A stretch of DNA of 64,000 bases from HGM04593 sp045657945 (GCA_045657945.1 JAZOUB010000016.1:18510-82509), one strand, 5' to 3'; counted from the stretch's first letter, positions 1 to 9,525 are shown. Notes: a model not told the origin generated them from the letters alone. Translations and numbers: made by a program.

Positions 1-1
1 G

Positions 2-340
2 CTCGACCAGGGCGTGCTTGCCAATTGTACTTCGCTTGTCAGTGCCATGTTGCATGATGGTGTGCTGAGCATCGGCTATGGTGCTTTCTACAACTGCTCC
101 TCACTTGAGAGCGTTACTTTGCCTGCTGCGGTCGTTAATGTGGGTGACCAGGCTTTCCGCAGCTGCAAGTCGTTGAAGGAGCTCTGTGTTATGTGTGAGG
201 CTGCTCCAATGTGCTCGGCCGATATTGCCGATGCCGATGTCTATGCAACCACAGTGTTGCGTGTGCCACAAGGTTGTGTGGGTGAGTATGGTTTTGCCCG
301 TGTGTGGGAGCGTTTTGGTAACGTAGAGGAAATGGTATAG
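2..340 (+). CDS. BspA-like leucine-rich repeat protein, C-terminal part (cut by window start)
   Basis: The reading frame is open from the first complete codon at 2, so the gene starts upstream of the window. The visible 112 residues hold treponemal/BspA-type LRR_5 repeats (segments such as SIGYGAFYNCSSLESVTLP and VGDQAFRSCKSLKELCV), followed by a short C-terminal cap ending VWERFGNVEEMV. Proteins of this family are usually surface or secreted and bind other cells or host proteins. No sorting signal is visible in this tail. The function is inferred from the repeats only. Confidence 0.8.
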   Translation, partial: LDQGVLANCTSLVSAMLHDGVLSIGYGAFYNCSSLESVTLPAAVVNVGDQAFRSCKSLKELCVMCEAAPMCSADIADADVYATTVLRVPQGCVGEYGFARVWERFGNVEEMV

Positions 341-371
341 GATTCAAGGAGTTTCTTAAACAATATTAAAA

Positions 372-731
372 ATGGGTTGTTTATTTTGTATGAGCAGAAT
401 GACAGCCCGTTTTTTTATGTTTGCTTTTGCAATATTACTTCTCACTTGCGGCAGTAAGGTCTTTCCTGCGCGCGAGCTTCAACGTAGTATAAGCAGTGTT
501 GTTTACCCCTTTGCTGTACGTTATGCACGGCAAAGGGTTATGCCACATCTGCATTATGCTGTTGATTTGTACCACATGGATAAGGAGCGTGGAACTGTTG
601 AACTCTCGTTTTTCTTTATCAAGGAGCAAGGCGATAGTCTCCTGTGGGTTGAGTGTGTCGAGAAAGTTCCAGTATCTCTTTTGGATACGGTTCATTGTCG
701 TAAATGGTATGGCAATGACTATCTCAGATAA
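372..731 (+). CDS. Small exported protein of unknown function
   Basis: I do not recognise this 119-residue protein. It begins with a hydrophobic segment (FFMFAFAILLLTCGS) that could be a signal peptide, or a weak lipobox with Cys after LLT. The start could equally be one of the Met codons at 390 or 399. The rest is a mixed polar domain without clear motifs. It lies 31 bp after the LRR gene and 81 bp before the Smr gene on the same strand. No terminator is visible between them, so co-transcription is possible. Confidence 0.5.
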   Translation: MGCLFCMSRMTARFFMFAFAILLLTCGSKVFPARELQRSISSVVYPFAVRYARQRVMPHLHYAVDLYHMDKERGTVELSFFFIKEQGDSLLWVECVEKVPVSLLDTVHCRKWYGNDYLR

Positions 732-812
732 TACTTCATTCTCTCATTATTTGCTTTCCTGTGTGGATTTTCCATTTTTTATTCCTATCTTCGCATATTA
801 AGATATATTGAG

Positions 813-1901
813 ATGAAGATAGGAGATAAAGTAAGATTCATATATGAGAGCGGCGGCGGTGTGGTTACCGGCTTTCGCGGTAAGGATATTGTGCTTGTTG
901 AGGACAAGGAAGGTTTTGAAATTCCGATGCAGGTGCGTGAATGCGTGGTAATTGACACCAACGAGTATAACTTTGTTAAGAAAACAGTTGTTCCCAAGGA
1001 GGAATCTCAGAAGCCTCAGCAGAAGAAGGTTGTGCAGCCTGCAAAGGTTGAGGATGAAGAGGGGGATTTTGATCCAGTCGTGACATATCGCCCGGCCGAG
1101 CGCCCCGAGGGAGAACGCCTCAATGTGGTGCTTGCATATCTGCCAATTGATGAGAAATCGCTCAGTAATTCCCGTTTCGAGGTTTATATCATCAACGACA
1201 GCAACTATAGCATCTATTTTACATACATGACGGCAGAGGGCCGTAGCTGGAACGTGCGTGGCAATGGTTTGCTTGAACCAAATTCCAAGATGTTCATTGA
1301 GGAGTTCGGGCGCGAGGAACTCAACGGTATGGAACGCGTATGTGTGCAACTGTTACCGTTTAAGGAAAACAAGCCATTTGCGCTAAAGCCTGCAATGAAT
1401 ATTGAACGCCGCATTGATACAGTCAAGTTCTATAAGTTGCACCTGTTCCGTGAAAATCCTTTCTTTGACGAAGGAGCGCTAATTTATGATGTTGTTGTAG
1501 ATGATAAACCTGTCAAGGAGATATTTACTGATGCGGAGGAGGTGAAGGTGGCCATTCTTGGCAAGAAGGATGCCGATGCTCCCAAACCTCAACAGAAACC
1601 CAAGTTGACAAAGGGTTGCGATATTCTGGAGGTGGATCTTCATATTGAGGAACTGCTTGAGACAACAGCCGGTATGAATGCCTTTGACATCCTGAACCAC
1701 CAGCTCGATGTCGTGCGCCGCACACTTGACGAGAACATAAAGTACAAGGGAAAGAAGATTGTCTTTATACATGGCAAGGGTGAGGGAGTGTTGCGCAATG
1801 CAATTGGTCAGGAGCTGCGCAAGAAGTATCCGCGCTGTCTGTCACAGGACGCATCGTTCCAGAAGTATGGCTTTGGTGCTACAATGGTGATAATTAAATA
1901 A
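813..1901 (+). CDS. DUF2027 protein with C-terminal Smr domain
   Basis: The N-terminus (MKIGDKVRFIYESGGGVVTG) is the beta-rich DUF2027 module. A middle beta domain runs from about residue 85 to 230. The last ~90 residues form an Smr domain with its conserved HGKGEGVLR loop (around residue 318) and a closing GFGATMVIIK strand. Smr domains in MutS2-type proteins are nucleases or nucleic-acid binders. The DUF2027-Smr combination is a Bacteroidota protein of unknown cellular role. A Gln/Lys/Pro-rich linker follows the first domain at about residue 65-75. It lies 18 bp upstream of pepT and is probably co-transcribed with it. Confidence 0.85.
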   Translation: MKIGDKVRFIYESGGGVVTGFRGKDIVLVEDKEGFEIPMQVRECVVIDTNEYNFVKKTVVPKEESQKPQQKKVVQPAKVEDEEGDFDPVVTYRPAERPEGERLNVVLAYLPIDEKSLSNSRFEVYIINDSNYSIYFTYMTAEGRSWNVRGNGLLEPNSKMFIEEFGREELNGMERVCVQLLPFKENKPFALKPAMNIERRIDTVKFYKLHLFRENPFFDEGALIYDVVVDDKPVKEIFTDAEEVKVAILGKKDADAPKPQQKPKLTKGCDILEVDLHIEELLETTAGMNAFDILNHQLDVVRRTLDENIKYKGKKIVFIHGKGEGVLRNAIGQELRKKYPRCLSQDASFQKYGFGATMVIIK

Positions 1902-1919
1902 GATAAAATAACAATAAAT

Positions 1920-3158
1920 ATGAGCGAGATTAAGGAAAAAATGCTTGAGCATTTTTTGAAATATGTGACTTTTGATACAGAGTCGTGTGACGACGCAACA
2001 ACTGTTCCTACAACCGAGGGACAGTTTGTGTTTGCGCGTTATCTTGAGCAACAGCTCAAGGAGATGGGTCTGGAAGAGGTGGTACTTGATAAGAAGGGTT
2101 ATCTCTATGCAACACTGCCTGCGAACTGCGAAAAGGATGTTCCTGTTGTGGGCTTCATTGCTCACCTTGACACAAGCCCCGACATGAGCGGCAAGGATGT
2201 GAAGCCACGCGTGGTAGAGAACTACGAGGGTGGTGACATTGTGCTGTGCGAGAAGGATGGCATAGTGCTCAAGGTTACCGATTTTCCCGAGGTAGAGAAT
2301 TACAAAGGTCATGACCTGGTGGTAACCGATGGTCACACACTTTTGGGCGCCGATGACAAGGCCGGTGTTGCCGAGATTGTTTCGGCAATCGCCTATCTGC
2401 AGGCGCACCCCGAAATCAAGCATGGCAAGGTGCGCATAGCCTTCAACCCCGATGAGGAGATCGGTCGTGGCGCGCATAACTTCAACGTGCCTCTCTTCGG
2501 TTGCGATTGGGCATATACCATTGACGGCAGCTGCGAGGGCGAGCTTGAGTTCGAGAACTTCAATGCCGGCAGTGCAACGTTCACAGTACAGGGCCGTAAC
2601 GTTCACCCTGGTTATGCAAAGGGCAAGATGTTGAATGCCCTGCGTGTGGCGACAGCTATTGTAGAGGCAATCCCTGCAGTCGAGTCGCCTGAGTGTACAA
2701 CTGGTTACGAGGGCTTCTATCACCTTATGGGTATCAATGGTGGTGTTGACCATTCATCGGTGTCATATATAATACGTGACCATAGCCGCGAAATCTTTGA
2801 GCATCGCATGGCGTTCATGAAGGAGGTTGAGGAGAAAATCAATGCGCAGTATGGCGCGGGTGTTGTGACTCTTGAACTCAAGGAGCAGTACCGAAATATG
2901 CGCGAGATGGTTGAACCAAAGATGCATATAATTGATATTGCCAAGAGCGCGATGGAGAAAGCCGGTGTCGTTCCTCTAATCAAGCCAATCCGTGGTGGTA
3001 CCGATGGTGCGCAACTTTCTTTCATGGGACTTCCTTGCCCCAACCTCTTTGCCGGTGGTGTGAACTTCCACAGCCGTTATGAGTTCGTGTCGGTTCAGGT
3101 GATGGAGAAGGCTGTGAAGACGATAGTTAATATAGCGGCCGGGGTAGCTGAAAGGTGA
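1920..3158 (+). CDS. pepT: Peptidase T (tripeptide aminopeptidase)
   Basis: This is a 412-residue M20B zinc aminopeptidase that removes the N-terminal residue from tripeptides in the cytoplasm. The metal-site motifs are visible: HLDTSPD (His ligand and nearby Asp), GADDKAG (bridging Asp), DEEIGRG (catalytic Glu and ligand), YTIDG, and a late HSRYEF that supplies the last His. The length equals the usual ~410. The gene starts 18 bp after the DUF2027-Smr gene and ends before a strong terminator at 3287. Confidence 0.95.
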   Translation: MSEIKEKMLEHFLKYVTFDTESCDDATTVPTTEGQFVFARYLEQQLKEMGLEEVVLDKKGYLYATLPANCEKDVPVVGFIAHLDTSPDMSGKDVKPRVVENYEGGDIVLCEKDGIVLKVTDFPEVENYKGHDLVVTDGHTLLGADDKAGVAEIVSAIAYLQAHPEIKHGKVRIAFNPDEEIGRGAHNFNVPLFGCDWAYTIDGSCEGELEFENFNAGSATFTVQGRNVHPGYAKGKMLNALRVATAIVEAIPAVESPECTTGYEGFYHLMGINGGVDHSSVSYIIRDHSREIFEHRMAFMKEVEEKINAQYGAGVVTLELKEQYRNMREMVEPKMHIIDIAKSAMEKAGVVPLIKPIRGGTDGAQLSFMGLPCPNLFAGGVNFHSRYEFVSVQVMEKAVKTIVNIAAGVAER

Positions 3159-3286
3159 AAGGTTAAAACGGAAAGGTGAAATCTCGTGCCAATGAGTGGA
3201 CGGAAATTAATTTACATACGCAACGAGTGCTGCCGAGGTTAAACACACGAAGTGTGATTAAAGCGTAAAATTTTTATATATGAAAT

Positions 3287-3311
3287 AGCGGCGATGATGC
3301 TCATCGCCGCT
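3287..3311 (+). terminator. Rho-independent terminator after pepT
   Basis: A perfect 11-bp stem (agcggcgatga / tcatcgccgct) with a 3-nt loop is followed by GTTTTTTG. It ends the pepT transcript. It lies 31 bp beyond the purN stop, so it may also act on the opposite strand, where the T-run is weaker. Confidence 0.85.
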
Positions 3312-3341
3312 GTTTTTTGTCATCAAATATATGATGGAGTT

Positions 3342-3914
3342 TTAGTCGAGGGCGTGGAGTATCTCCTCAATCACGTGTGGGAAGTGCTCGTACTCAAGTG
3401 CGTGTACCTTTGCTGCTACATCGTCTGGTGTGTCGGTTGGCAATACTGGACATTTTGCCTGGAAGAATGTCGTGCCCTTGTCATACTGCTCGTCGATGAG
3501 GTGGATGGTGATGCCGCTCTCGGTGTCGCCACACTCAACAACGGCCTTGTGTACTCTGTCGCCATACATGCCCTTGCCTCCGTGCTTGGGGAGCAGCGCA
3601 GGGTGGATGTTGACGATGCGGCCTGGATAGGCTGCAATGAGCTTTTGTGGAACGAGCAACAGGAAGCCTGCAAGTACCACGAAATCGATGTCGCGCTCAC
3701 GGAGCATGGCGATGACGCTGTCGGCTTCCATGAATTCGGCCTTGCTCACCACGGCTGCTTCAATGCCCAACTTCTTGGCACGCTCAAGTACGTAGGCCTG
3801 TGGGTTGTTGGCAATGATAAATGATACTTGGGCGTAGTCGCTCCCTTTGAAATAGTTGGCAATGTTCTCGGCGTTTGAGCCGCTGCCCGATGCTAGAATT
3901 GCAATTTTTTTCAT
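3342..3914 (-). CDS. purN: Phosphoribosylglycinamide formyltransferase
   Basis: This 190-residue enzyme transfers a formyl group from 10-formyl-THF to GAR in purine synthesis. The N-terminus KIAILASGSGSNAENI is the phosphate-binding loop. The catalytic Asn and His lie in VNIHPALLPKHGGKGMYG, and the catalytic Asp is in the later SGITIHLIDEQYDKG segment. The length is normal. The start is the ATG at 3914, 12 bp downstream of the LytTR gene's stop, so both are probably one minus-strand transcript. Confidence 0.95.
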   Translation of the reverse strand: MKKIAILASGSGSNAENIANYFKGSDYAQVSFIIANNPQAYVLERAKKLGIEAAVVSKAEFMEADSVIAMLRERDIDFVVLAGFLLLVPQKLIAAYPGRIVNIHPALLPKHGGKGMYGDRVHKAVVECGDTESGITIHLIDEQYDKGTTFFQAKCPVLPTDTPDDVAAKVHALEYEHFPHVIEEILHALD

Positions 3915-3926
3915 CGTGTATTGTTG

Positions 3927-4826
3927 TTATGACATTGGCACAAGACGGCGCAGTACCGCCTCGCCATAGGTTTTTGAAATGGGTATTTCTCTCACACCGT
4001 TTTCGCCAAGTTCAAGGAAAAGGTTACCCTTTTCGCGGCGCATGACCTTTACCAGGTCCAGGTTAATCATGTATGAACGGTGGCAGCGTACAATGCTGGT
4101 TTCGACCAACTGTTCGCTTGCCTCCTTCATGGTGATGTGCAATAACTGTTTTTTCAGTATCTCGTTCTTCTTGTACCAGATGCATATGTAGTTGTCGGCC
4201 GATTCTATGTAGAGCAGGTTCTCCTTTGCCACCGACAGCTGCAGCACTCCGCGCGAGTCGCGCAGGGAAATGAGGTTGCTCGACTTGAAACCGATATTCT
4301 CGTTCATCAGTTCCTTGAGTTTTGCCGAGCGTTCCTGGTACGAGAAATAGAAGATGCAGATGAAGTAGGGGATACCGATGATAAAGAATGTGTTCTGCAT
4401 TGCATTCTTGTATATTTCCAGTGGATCGTTGTCGGTCAGGTTCAGGTTCTTGCTGACAATGAGCGCAAGTACAGTGAACGCACCCGAGAGCAGGAGCAGT
4501 TCAATGAATACCCAAATGGCATATTTCAGGTATGTGATGCTGTGCTTTGGGTTGCGCGAATAGTTGTACATTATGAGTCTGCTTATGGCAACCACGGTCA
4601 TGCCTATGCTTACAAGTATTGTTGACCATAACAGATATTTTGTCGATGTAATCTCTTTTTGGTCAATCATCCATTTGTCCGAGCCAAAAGGCTTGTAAAC
4701 ATTTATAAAGACAATGGCGAAGATTGATACAAAAAGAACCATGATTATCTGGTTTCTCTTTGCAAGCAGGTATTTGGGTATCTTTTTGAAAAGGACTGAG
4801 GTATATTCGGGCATTCGATTCTGCAT
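3927..4826 (-). CDS. Membrane-anchored LytTR DNA-binding regulator
   Basis: There are four predicted membrane segments in the first ~170 residues (for example IIMVLFVSIFAIVFINVY and FFIIGIPYFICIFYF). A C-terminal LytTR domain of about 100 residues follows, with the family signatures LYIESADNYICIWY and VRCHRSYMINLDLV. LytTR domains bind direct repeats upstream of target genes. With no receiver or kinase domain, this one probably senses something in or at the membrane. I chose the ATG at 4826; a second ATG at 4814 and an upstream TTG at 4838 are alternatives. A -7 element (TAACTTTG) lies about 33 bp upstream. Confidence 0.85.
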   Translation of the reverse strand: MQNRMPEYTSVLFKKIPKYLLAKRNQIIMVLFVSIFAIVFINVYKPFGSDKWMIDQKEITSTKYLLWSTILVSIGMTVVAISRLIMYNYSRNPKHSITYLKYAIWVFIELLLLSGAFTVLALIVSKNLNLTDNDPLEIYKNAMQNTFFIIGIPYFICIFYFSYQERSAKLKELMNENIGFKSSNLISLRDSRGVLQLSVAKENLLYIESADNYICIWYKKNEILKKQLLHITMKEASEQLVETSIVRCHRSYMINLDLVKVMRREKGNLFLELGENGVREIPISKTYGEAVLRRLVPMS

Positions 4827-4858
4827 GACTTGTCGCAATGGTTTATTGATTGCAATTG

Positions 4859-4866
4859 CAAAGTTA
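4859..4866 (-). promoter_or_regulatory. -7 element for the LytTR/purN transcript
   Basis: TAACTTTG on the minus strand fits the Bacteroidota TAnnTTTG consensus, 33 bp before the chosen LytTR start. I see no good -33 element at the usual spacing. Confidence 0.5.
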
Positions 4867-4962
4867 GGAAAATAATTTTATATCTATGTAGGAAAAGTCA
4901 AATGCGTGGTGCTTGGAGTTAACAAAATTGATGCAATAAGGATAAATTTTGAAAATTATCAC

Positions 4963-4970
4963 TATTTTTG
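4963..4970 (+). promoter_or_regulatory. -7 element for the ftsE-lysC-lysA operon
   Basis: TATTTTTG matches TAnnTTTG and lies 59 bp before the ATG of the FtsE-like gene. No convincing -33 TTG at 19-20 nt is seen. The site is supported mainly by its position in the divergent gap. Confidence 0.45.
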
Positions 4971-5028
4971 CATAATGGAAAGAGTGCGCGGTGCGCAAAC
5001 TGGAAAGTAACAGTAAAATCAAGGAGAT

Positions 5029-5703
5029 ATGCCTGTTGTAAAATATGAAAAAGTAGATATTCACATCGACTCCAAAGTGATTCTGGAGGATGTAACGTTC
5101 ACTCTCAATGCCGGGGAGTTCGCATATATTGTAGGAACTGTAGGCTCCGGAAAGTCAACACTGCTCAAAACTATATATGGCGAGGTGGATATTGTTGATG
5201 GTGGTGCCGAGGTGATGGATGGCTATGATCTGCGCAATATAAAGAACAAGGATTTGCAAGCTTTGAGAAGGGACATTGGCATCGTATTCCAGGATTTTCA
5301 GTTGCTGACCGACCGAAACATTCACGACAACCTTGATTTCGTGCTCAAGTGTACAGGTTGGAAGGACAAGACTGCCCGTGAGGAACGTATTAAGGAGGTG
5401 CTTGAGCTTGTAGGTTTGCCACAGAAGGGGTACAAACGTCCTCATGAACTCTCTGGTGGCGAACAGCAACGTATTGTAATTGCGCGTGCGATACTCAACC
5501 GTCCGGCATTATTGCTTGCCGATGAACCGACAGGTAACCTTGACCATGTAACCGGTAATTACATCATGAACCTTTTGCATACTATCTGCAAAGAGGAGAA
5601 CATGGCGGTGCTCATGATTACACATAACGAGCAGTGGCTGAAAGAGTATCCTGCAACGGTTTACCGTTGTGCCGACCGCAAGATAACTAAAGTCGAATTC
5701 TAA
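5029..5703 (+). CDS. ftsE: FtsE-like ABC transporter ATP-binding protein
   Basis: This 224-residue ABC ATPase has Walker A GTVGSGKSTLL (about residue 37), the Q-loop in FQDFQLL, the signature LSGGEQQRI, and Walker B ALLLADEPTGNLD followed by the switch His in MITHNE. Size and sequence fit FtsE, which with FtsX controls peptidoglycan hydrolases at the septum. No ftsX gene adjoins it, which is common in Bacteroidota, so a LolD/MacB-type partner cannot be excluded. It is the first gene of an apparent operon with lysC (14-bp gap) and lysA (8-bp gap). Confidence 0.8.
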   Translation: MPVVKYEKVDIHIDSKVILEDVTFTLNAGEFAYIVGTVGSGKSTLLKTIYGEVDIVDGGAEVMDGYDLRNIKNKDLQALRRDIGIVFQDFQLLTDRNIHDNLDFVLKCTGWKDKTAREERIKEVLELVGLPQKGYKRPHELSGGEQQRIVIARAILNRPALLLADEPTGNLDHVTGNYIMNLLHTICKEENMAVLMITHNEQWLKEYPATVYRCADRKITKVEF

Positions 5704-5717
5704 AAACCATAAGATAT

Positions 5718-7043
5718 ATGAAAGTATTGAAATTTGGCGGAACATCAGTTGGTTCGGCCGAGCGTATGCAGGGCGTTGTAAAGCTCATTAGTGATGGTGA
5801 AACAAAGATTGTTGTCCTTTCGGCAATGTCGGGTACAACAAATTCGCTCATCGAGTTTACAAACTATTTGCGTAATGGTAATGCCAATGGTGCGTGCGAG
5901 CACTCTACGTTCCTGCAGACAAAGTATATGCAGACTATCAGTGAACTCTACAAGAGTGAAGAGTACAAGGCTGCTGCAACAAATAAGGTGAACGAGATTT
6001 TTGCACATCTGCGTGATTTGGCACAGCGCCAGCTCTCAGATGAGCTTGAGAAGGAGATTGTTGCTCAGGGTGAGATTATCTCTACCAATATGGTGACATT
6101 CTACATGCAGGAGCAGGGTATTGATGTGAAGTTGCTCAATGCTCTCGACTTCATGCGTCTTGCAGTCAATGGCGAACCCGATCTTGAGTATATCCGCGAA
6201 CATCTTATTCCATTGCTTGATGCTGAGAACGAGGGACGCATATATATAACACAAGGTTTCATCTGCATGAACCACGAGGGTAGCTATGACAACCTGCAGC
6301 GTGGTGGTAGCGACTACACTGCAACCCTGATCGGTTCGGCAGTAAAGGCCGAGGAGGTGCAGATCTGGACCGATATCGACGGTGTTCACAACAATGACCC
6401 ACGTGTGGTTGAAAACACAACACCTGTACGCAACCTTCACTTTGAGGAGAGCGCGGAGCTTGCATACTTCGGTGCAAAGATCCTTCACCCGACATGTATC
6501 CTGCCGGCAAAGTTGACAGGTACACCTGTACGCCTGCTCAATACAATGGATCCACAGGCCGAGGGAACACGCATTGATAACAATCTTACCCGTCCGGGCG
6601 AAATAAAGGCTATTGCAGCAAAGGAGAATATCACGGCAATCAAGATAAAGAGTGGCAGAATGTTGCTTGCATACGGTTTCTTGCGCAAGGTATTCGAGAT
6701 TTTCGAGAAGTACAAGACTTCTATCGACATGGTTTGTACATCCGAGGTGGGCGTTTCTGTTTCAATCGACGATGACAGAAAACTTGATGACATCGTTGCC
6801 GAGTTGCAGAAGATTGGTACCATTACCGTTGACCGCAACATGTGTATTGTATGTGTTGTTGGCGACCTGAATTGGGAGAATGTCGGTTTTGAGGCACGTG
6901 CTATGGATGCAATGAAGGATATTCCAGTCCGCATGGTGTCATACGGCGGTAGCAACTACAATATCTCTTTCCTCGTGCGTGAAGAGGACAAGGTGCGTGC
7001 TTTGCGTTCGCTCAGTGCATCAATTTTCGGTACTGGTAAATAA
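5718..7043 (+). CDS. lysC: Aspartate kinase
   Basis: This 441-residue enzyme phosphorylates aspartate, the first step to lysine, threonine and methionine. The start motif KVLKFGGTSVGSAERM is the kinase signature. GSDYTATLIGSA with WTDIDGV further on completes the catalytic domain. Two ACT domains occupy about residues 300-440 (ITAIKIKSGRM and MCIVCVVGDLNW) and would carry feedback control. There is no homoserine dehydrogenase domain, so it is monofunctional. It is placed directly upstream of lysA, which suggests a lysine/diaminopimelate role. Confidence 0.94.
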   Translation: MKVLKFGGTSVGSAERMQGVVKLISDGETKIVVLSAMSGTTNSLIEFTNYLRNGNANGACEHSTFLQTKYMQTISELYKSEEYKAAATNKVNEIFAHLRDLAQRQLSDELEKEIVAQGEIISTNMVTFYMQEQGIDVKLLNALDFMRLAVNGEPDLEYIREHLIPLLDAENEGRIYITQGFICMNHEGSYDNLQRGGSDYTATLIGSAVKAEEVQIWTDIDGVHNNDPRVVENTTPVRNLHFEESAELAYFGAKILHPTCILPAKLTGTPVRLLNTMDPQAEGTRIDNNLTRPGEIKAIAAKENITAIKIKSGRMLLAYGFLRKVFEIFEKYKTSIDMVCTSEVGVSVSIDDDRKLDDIVAELQKIGTITVDRNMCIVCVVGDLNWENVGFEARAMDAMKDIPVRMVSYGGSNYNISFLVREEDKVRALRSLSASIFGTGK

Positions 7044-7051
7044 CAAAGGCA

Positions 7052-8209
7052 ATGAATTTTCCTGTTGAGTATTTCAAGGGGCTTGAGACACCGTTCTACT
7101 ATTACGATGTGGAACTGCTCGAAAAGACAATTGCAACTGTGCGCGATGAGGCTGCCCGTTATGGCAATTTTGATGTGCATTATGCAATCAAGGCAAACTT
7201 CAATCCCCGTCTGCTCGAGATTATAGCAAAGTCGGGCTTGGGTGCCGACTGTGTGAGTGGTGGCGAGGTGGCTGCTGCGCTCAAGGCTGGTGTTCCGGCG
7301 TCAAAGATCGTGTTTGCCGGTGTTGGCAAGACCGACAAGGAGATAGCTTTTGCACTTGATGCCGGCATCTTCTGTTTTAATGCTGAGTCTGTGCCTGAAC
7401 TCGAGGCCATCGAGGCGTTGGCTGCAGAGCGTGGAGTAATGGCACATGTGGCGCTGAGAATAAACCCGAATGTGGGTGCGCATACGCATAGCAACATTAC
7501 CACTGGATTGGCCGAGAATAAGTTCGGTATAAACTATGAGTTGCTCGATGAGGTTATTGACATCATTGACGGTATGGAACATATCTCATTGGTGGGTATG
7601 CACTTTCATATAGGCTCGCAGATTCTTGTGATGGACGATTTTATCGCTCTCTGTGGCAGGATAAACGAATTGCAGGAACTTCTGTACGAGACACGCGGTC
7701 TTGTATTGCCACACATAAATGTAGGTGGTGGTCTGGGCGTGCGTTACGATGCTCCCGACAGATACCCTGTACCCGATTTCGACCTCTATTTCGCAACCTA
7801 TGCCAACAACCTGAAACTATATCCGGGACAGCATGTCCATTTTGAACTTGGACGCAGCATTGTTGCTCAATGTGGTGGGCTTGTTACACGAGTGACATAC
7901 GTCAAGCATGGTGGTTGCAAGCAGTTCGTGATAGTGGATGCCGGAATGAACGACCTCATTCGTCCTGCACTATATGATGCATATCATCGTATCGAGAACA
8001 TTACATCCGACAAGCCCGATGAAGTGTATGATGTAGTTGGGCCTGTATGTGAGTCGTCCGATGTCTTCTGCCGTGATCGCAAGATGCCTGCGACAGAGCG
8101 TGGCGACATGCTTGTGATTCGTACAGCCGGTGCATATGGTGAGGCAATGGCTTTCGGTTACAACTGTCGTGCGTTGCCAAAGGCGGTGCTGTCGTCAGAT
8201 ATTAAATAG
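7052..8209 (+). CDS. lysA: Diaminopimelate decarboxylase
   Basis: This 385-residue PLP enzyme of fold type III converts meso-diaminopimelate to lysine. The PLP lysine is in HYAIKANFN (about residue 48). The phosphate-binding glycines are in NVGGGLGVRY, the substrate Arg is in ELGRSIVAQ, and the catalytic Cys is in GPVCESSDVF. The length is at the short end for the family, as is usual in Bacteroidales. It starts 8 bp after lysC and ends at a perfect palindromic terminator. Confidence 0.95.
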   Translation: MNFPVEYFKGLETPFYYYDVELLEKTIATVRDEAARYGNFDVHYAIKANFNPRLLEIIAKSGLGADCVSGGEVAAALKAGVPASKIVFAGVGKTDKEIAFALDAGIFCFNAESVPELEAIEALAAERGVMAHVALRINPNVGAHTHSNITTGLAENKFGINYELLDEVIDIIDGMEHISLVGMHFHIGSQILVMDDFIALCGRINELQELLYETRGLVLPHINVGGGLGVRYDAPDRYPVPDFDLYFATYANNLKLYPGQHVHFELGRSIVAQCGGLVTRVTYVKHGGCKQFVIVDAGMNDLIRPALYDAYHRIENITSDKPDEVYDVVGPVCESSDVFCRDRKMPATERGDMLVIRTAGAYGEAMAFGYNCRALPKAVLSSDIK

Positions 8210-8228
8210 GCATCAGTCCAATCAAAAT

Positions 8229-8270
8229 AAGACAACAGAAGCCATCGCATGCGATGGCTTCTGTTGTCTT
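8229..8270. terminator. Bidirectional terminator between lysA and the LolE-like gene
   Basis: A perfect 42-bp palindrome (arms of 21, centre GCATGC) starts 19 bp after the lysA stop. Its last base is the first base of the convergent gene's stop codon. Flanking A and T runs on both sides would let it stop both transcripts. Confidence 0.85.
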
Positions 8271-9508
8271 TATTCGAATTTTATAGCTTTCGTAGGCTCG
8301 ATCTTTGATATCAGCATTGATGGAATAACCAGTATTGTTGTTGATATGACAAATACTATAACGTTCATTGGAACTAACAGCCAACTGAACTCAATGGGTA
8401 CACAGTCCATGTAGTACATCTCCGGGTCAATTGCGATCATTCCGGTCTGTTGTTGTAGAAAACATAATGTGATTGCTATAATATTACCTATCAGCATTCC
8501 TTTGATTACAATGAAGCAGGAGTAGTAGATAAAGGTCTTTCTGATTGAGACATTGCTTGCGCCAATGGCTTTCATTATTCCAATGAAGTTGCTCTTTTCA
8601 AGTATAAGGATAAATAGCCCCGAAATAGTGGTGAAACCGGCTATGCAGATTACTAGTATGAGTATTATCCACACGGTTTGGTCAAGGACATTGAGCCAGT
8701 TGAATATTGAGGGGTATAATTCATCAATGGTAGGTGTGCTTAATACTTCGTTGTTTCTCCTGCCGGCATTTTCCGCCACCCGGTAAATTCCTTTGCGGTA
8801 TTCTTCTTTCTTCTCAAACTCATCAACGCTTATCTCTATGCCGCTGGCCTTGTCATTCTCCCAACCGTTTAGTTTGCGTATCGTGTATATGTCGGTAATG
8901 GCTACAACCCTGTCAAACTCAGTGAGGTGCGTATCGTATATTGCTGATACCTGCATCTTACGGGCTCTTATGCCTCCCTGCATAAAATAGATGTTTACCT
9001 TTTCTCCAACTCCCGTTTTGAGTTTGTTTGCTGTGTATCGTGATATGATTATAGCATTTGATGCAGTACTGTCGCAAAACTGTGGACTCTTGCCTTCAAC
9101 AATGCCGTTTGCAAAGAACGACATGTCATAATCTCCGTCAACACCCTTTAGCACAATACCTTCGTATTCATTCTCTGCAAGAATCATTCCTGCAATCTGT
9201 GCATATTGCTGGATGTGTCTTACTCCCTTTGTAGCAAGTAACTCCTCTTTGAACCTATTGTCAACTGTTACCGGTAGAGTTCCTTCATTGCTTGTCTCTT
9301 GATTTGTAATTTGAATGTGTCCGCCAAACCCGACAACCTTGTCTCGGACCTGGTTCTTGAAGCCGACGATGATACAGATGGAGATGAACATTACGATGGT
9401 GCCTATAGCAACTCCCCATTGTGCAATGGTGACTGCCGGGCGCGATATGCGTCGTTCTCCTTTACGTGTACTGTAAAGCCTGCGTGCAAGGAATAGTTCA
9501 AGGTTCAT
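8270..9508 (-). CDS. LolC/LolE-type ABC transporter permease
   Basis: This 412-residue MacB/FtsX-family permease has one N-terminal membrane helix (about residues 28-50), a large periplasmic domain, and three C-terminal helices (about 280-300, 330-350, 375-400). The opening LELFLARRLYSTRKGERRIS and the final SKIEPTKAIKFE are typical of LolC/E proteins, which extract lipoproteins from the inner membrane. The ATPase partner is not adjacent. The next gene in the same direction encodes a lipoprotein, 17 bp upstream. Confidence 0.8.
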   Translation of the reverse strand: MNLELFLARRLYSTRKGERRISRPAVTIAQWGVAIGTIVMFISICIIVGFKNQVRDKVVGFGGHIQITNQETSNEGTLPVTVDNRFKEELLATKGVRHIQQYAQIAGMILAENEYEGIVLKGVDGDYDMSFFANGIVEGKSPQFCDSTASNAIIISRYTANKLKTGVGEKVNIYFMQGGIRARKMQVSAIYDTHLTEFDRVVAITDIYTIRKLNGWENDKASGIEISVDEFEKKEEYRKGIYRVAENAGRRNNEVLSTPTIDELYPSIFNWLNVLDQTVWIILILVICIAGFTTISGLFILILEKSNFIGIMKAIGASNVSIRKTFIYYSCFIVIKGMLIGNIIAITLCFLQQQTGMIAIDPEMYYMDCVPIEFSWLLVPMNVIVFVISTTILVIPSMLISKIEPTKAIKFE

Positions 9509-9525
9509 TGGGTTGGTGTTGTGTA

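Noticed and set aside
1842..2753. Minus-strand ORF of 303 codons opposite pepT
   Set aside because: Shadow of pepT; its composition (Cys/His/Leu-rich, no motifs) is not protein-like and pepT is certain.
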